This document shows, piece after piece, positions 11,500 through 11,572 of a stretch of 11,572 nt of DNA. The notes under the pieces were generated by a model. That model had not been told where the DNA came from. It saw nothing but the letters and a program-made list of their open reading frames with translations, and did not search any database. The stretch spans positions 22,235 through 33,806 of the forward strand of contig JAPLYR010000096.1 of the NCBI GenBank assembly GCA_026395455.1, given 5' to 3'. Source of the DNA: Candidatus Roizmanbacteria bacterium. Lineage in GTDB: Bacteria; Patescibacteriota; Microgenomatia; UBA1406; GWC2-37-13. The stretch's first letter is position 1. Each line of letters opens with the position of its first letter. The position numbers and the translations under genes were made by a program.

Positions 11500-11572
11500 T
11501 TAAACCTTAAGTAATCCACGAAATGCTCGCGATCCATAATAGGAATCAGCTCCGTTATGAAAAACAAAAACA
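11500..11572 (-). CDS. C-terminal end of a DUF4256-like protein (cut by right edge)
   Basis: Reading the minus strand from the right edge (one leftover base, then 24 codons to the TAA at 11500-11502) gives 23 residues containing FHNGADSYYGSRAFRGLLKV. The HNGA-(D/E)SYY-x-(A/S)R-x-FR pattern at the very C-terminus is what I recall from DUF4256 proteins, about 180-200 residues and of unknown function. Both competing frames on this strand lack such a pattern, and the first hits a stop after five codons. Only the tail is visible, so the assignment rests on this one motif. It is on the same strand as the small genes that follow it and close to the promoter of the three-TM gene. Confidence 0.65.
   Translation of the reverse strand, partial: VFVFHNGADSYYGSRAFRGLLKV

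Overview
The window is AT-rich, uses the standard code (TGA is a stop, and long ORFs run without recoding), and is packed with short genes on both strands separated by very small gaps. Small conserved membrane proteins, a membrane-anchored sugar-binding protein with no transporter beside it, and sensor proteins without a catalytic output domain together suggest a Candidate Phyla Radiation (Patescibacteria) genome. This placement is inferred from gene style: there is no rRNA or ribosomal protein gene to confirm it.

Layout. Positions 1-2791 (minus strand) hold an apparent four-gene sensory operon, in transcription order: XylF-like membrane-anchored sugar-binding protein, two-TM HAMP transducer, bacteriohemerythrin, and a MEDS-domain protein that runs off the left edge. 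A divergent membrane protein (about 2885-3457) lacks a normal start and may be frameshifted. Positions 3516-4791 (minus) hold an MntP-like manganese exporter coupled to a PlsC-like acyltransferase. A divergent pair of plus-strand genes follows: a double-PAS protein (4865-5710) and a GT4 glycosyltransferase (5750-6691) that seems to have lost part of its donor-binding domain. From 6697 on come mostly single genes: a Cys-motif hypothetical protein, a nucleotidyltransferase, a PQ-loop/SemiSWEET-like protein, a methyltransferase, a His-rich small membrane protein, a DUF1801 protein, an SRPBCC protein, a stand-alone sigma-region-4-like HTH protein, a three-TM small protein, and the last 23 codons of a DUF4256-like gene cut by the right edge.

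How the parts may work together. The left operon reads as a sensory unit: extracytoplasmic pentose binding (XylF fold), a membrane relay (helical sensor plus HAMP), a diiron O2-binding protein and a MEDS sensor. The HAMP protein and the nearby PAS protein end in nearly the same coiled coil (16 of 27 positions identical), with no kinase, cyclase or chemotaxis domain after it. That helix is the best candidate for a shared docking element.

Expression signals. Many genes have a -10 hexamer, often with the TGn extension, only 5-8 nt before the start codon and no Shine-Dalgarno sequence, so leaderless transcripts are likely. Several intergenic gaps carry perfect palindromes. No tRNA, rRNA, CRISPR array, insertion sequence or convincing strong terminator was seen.
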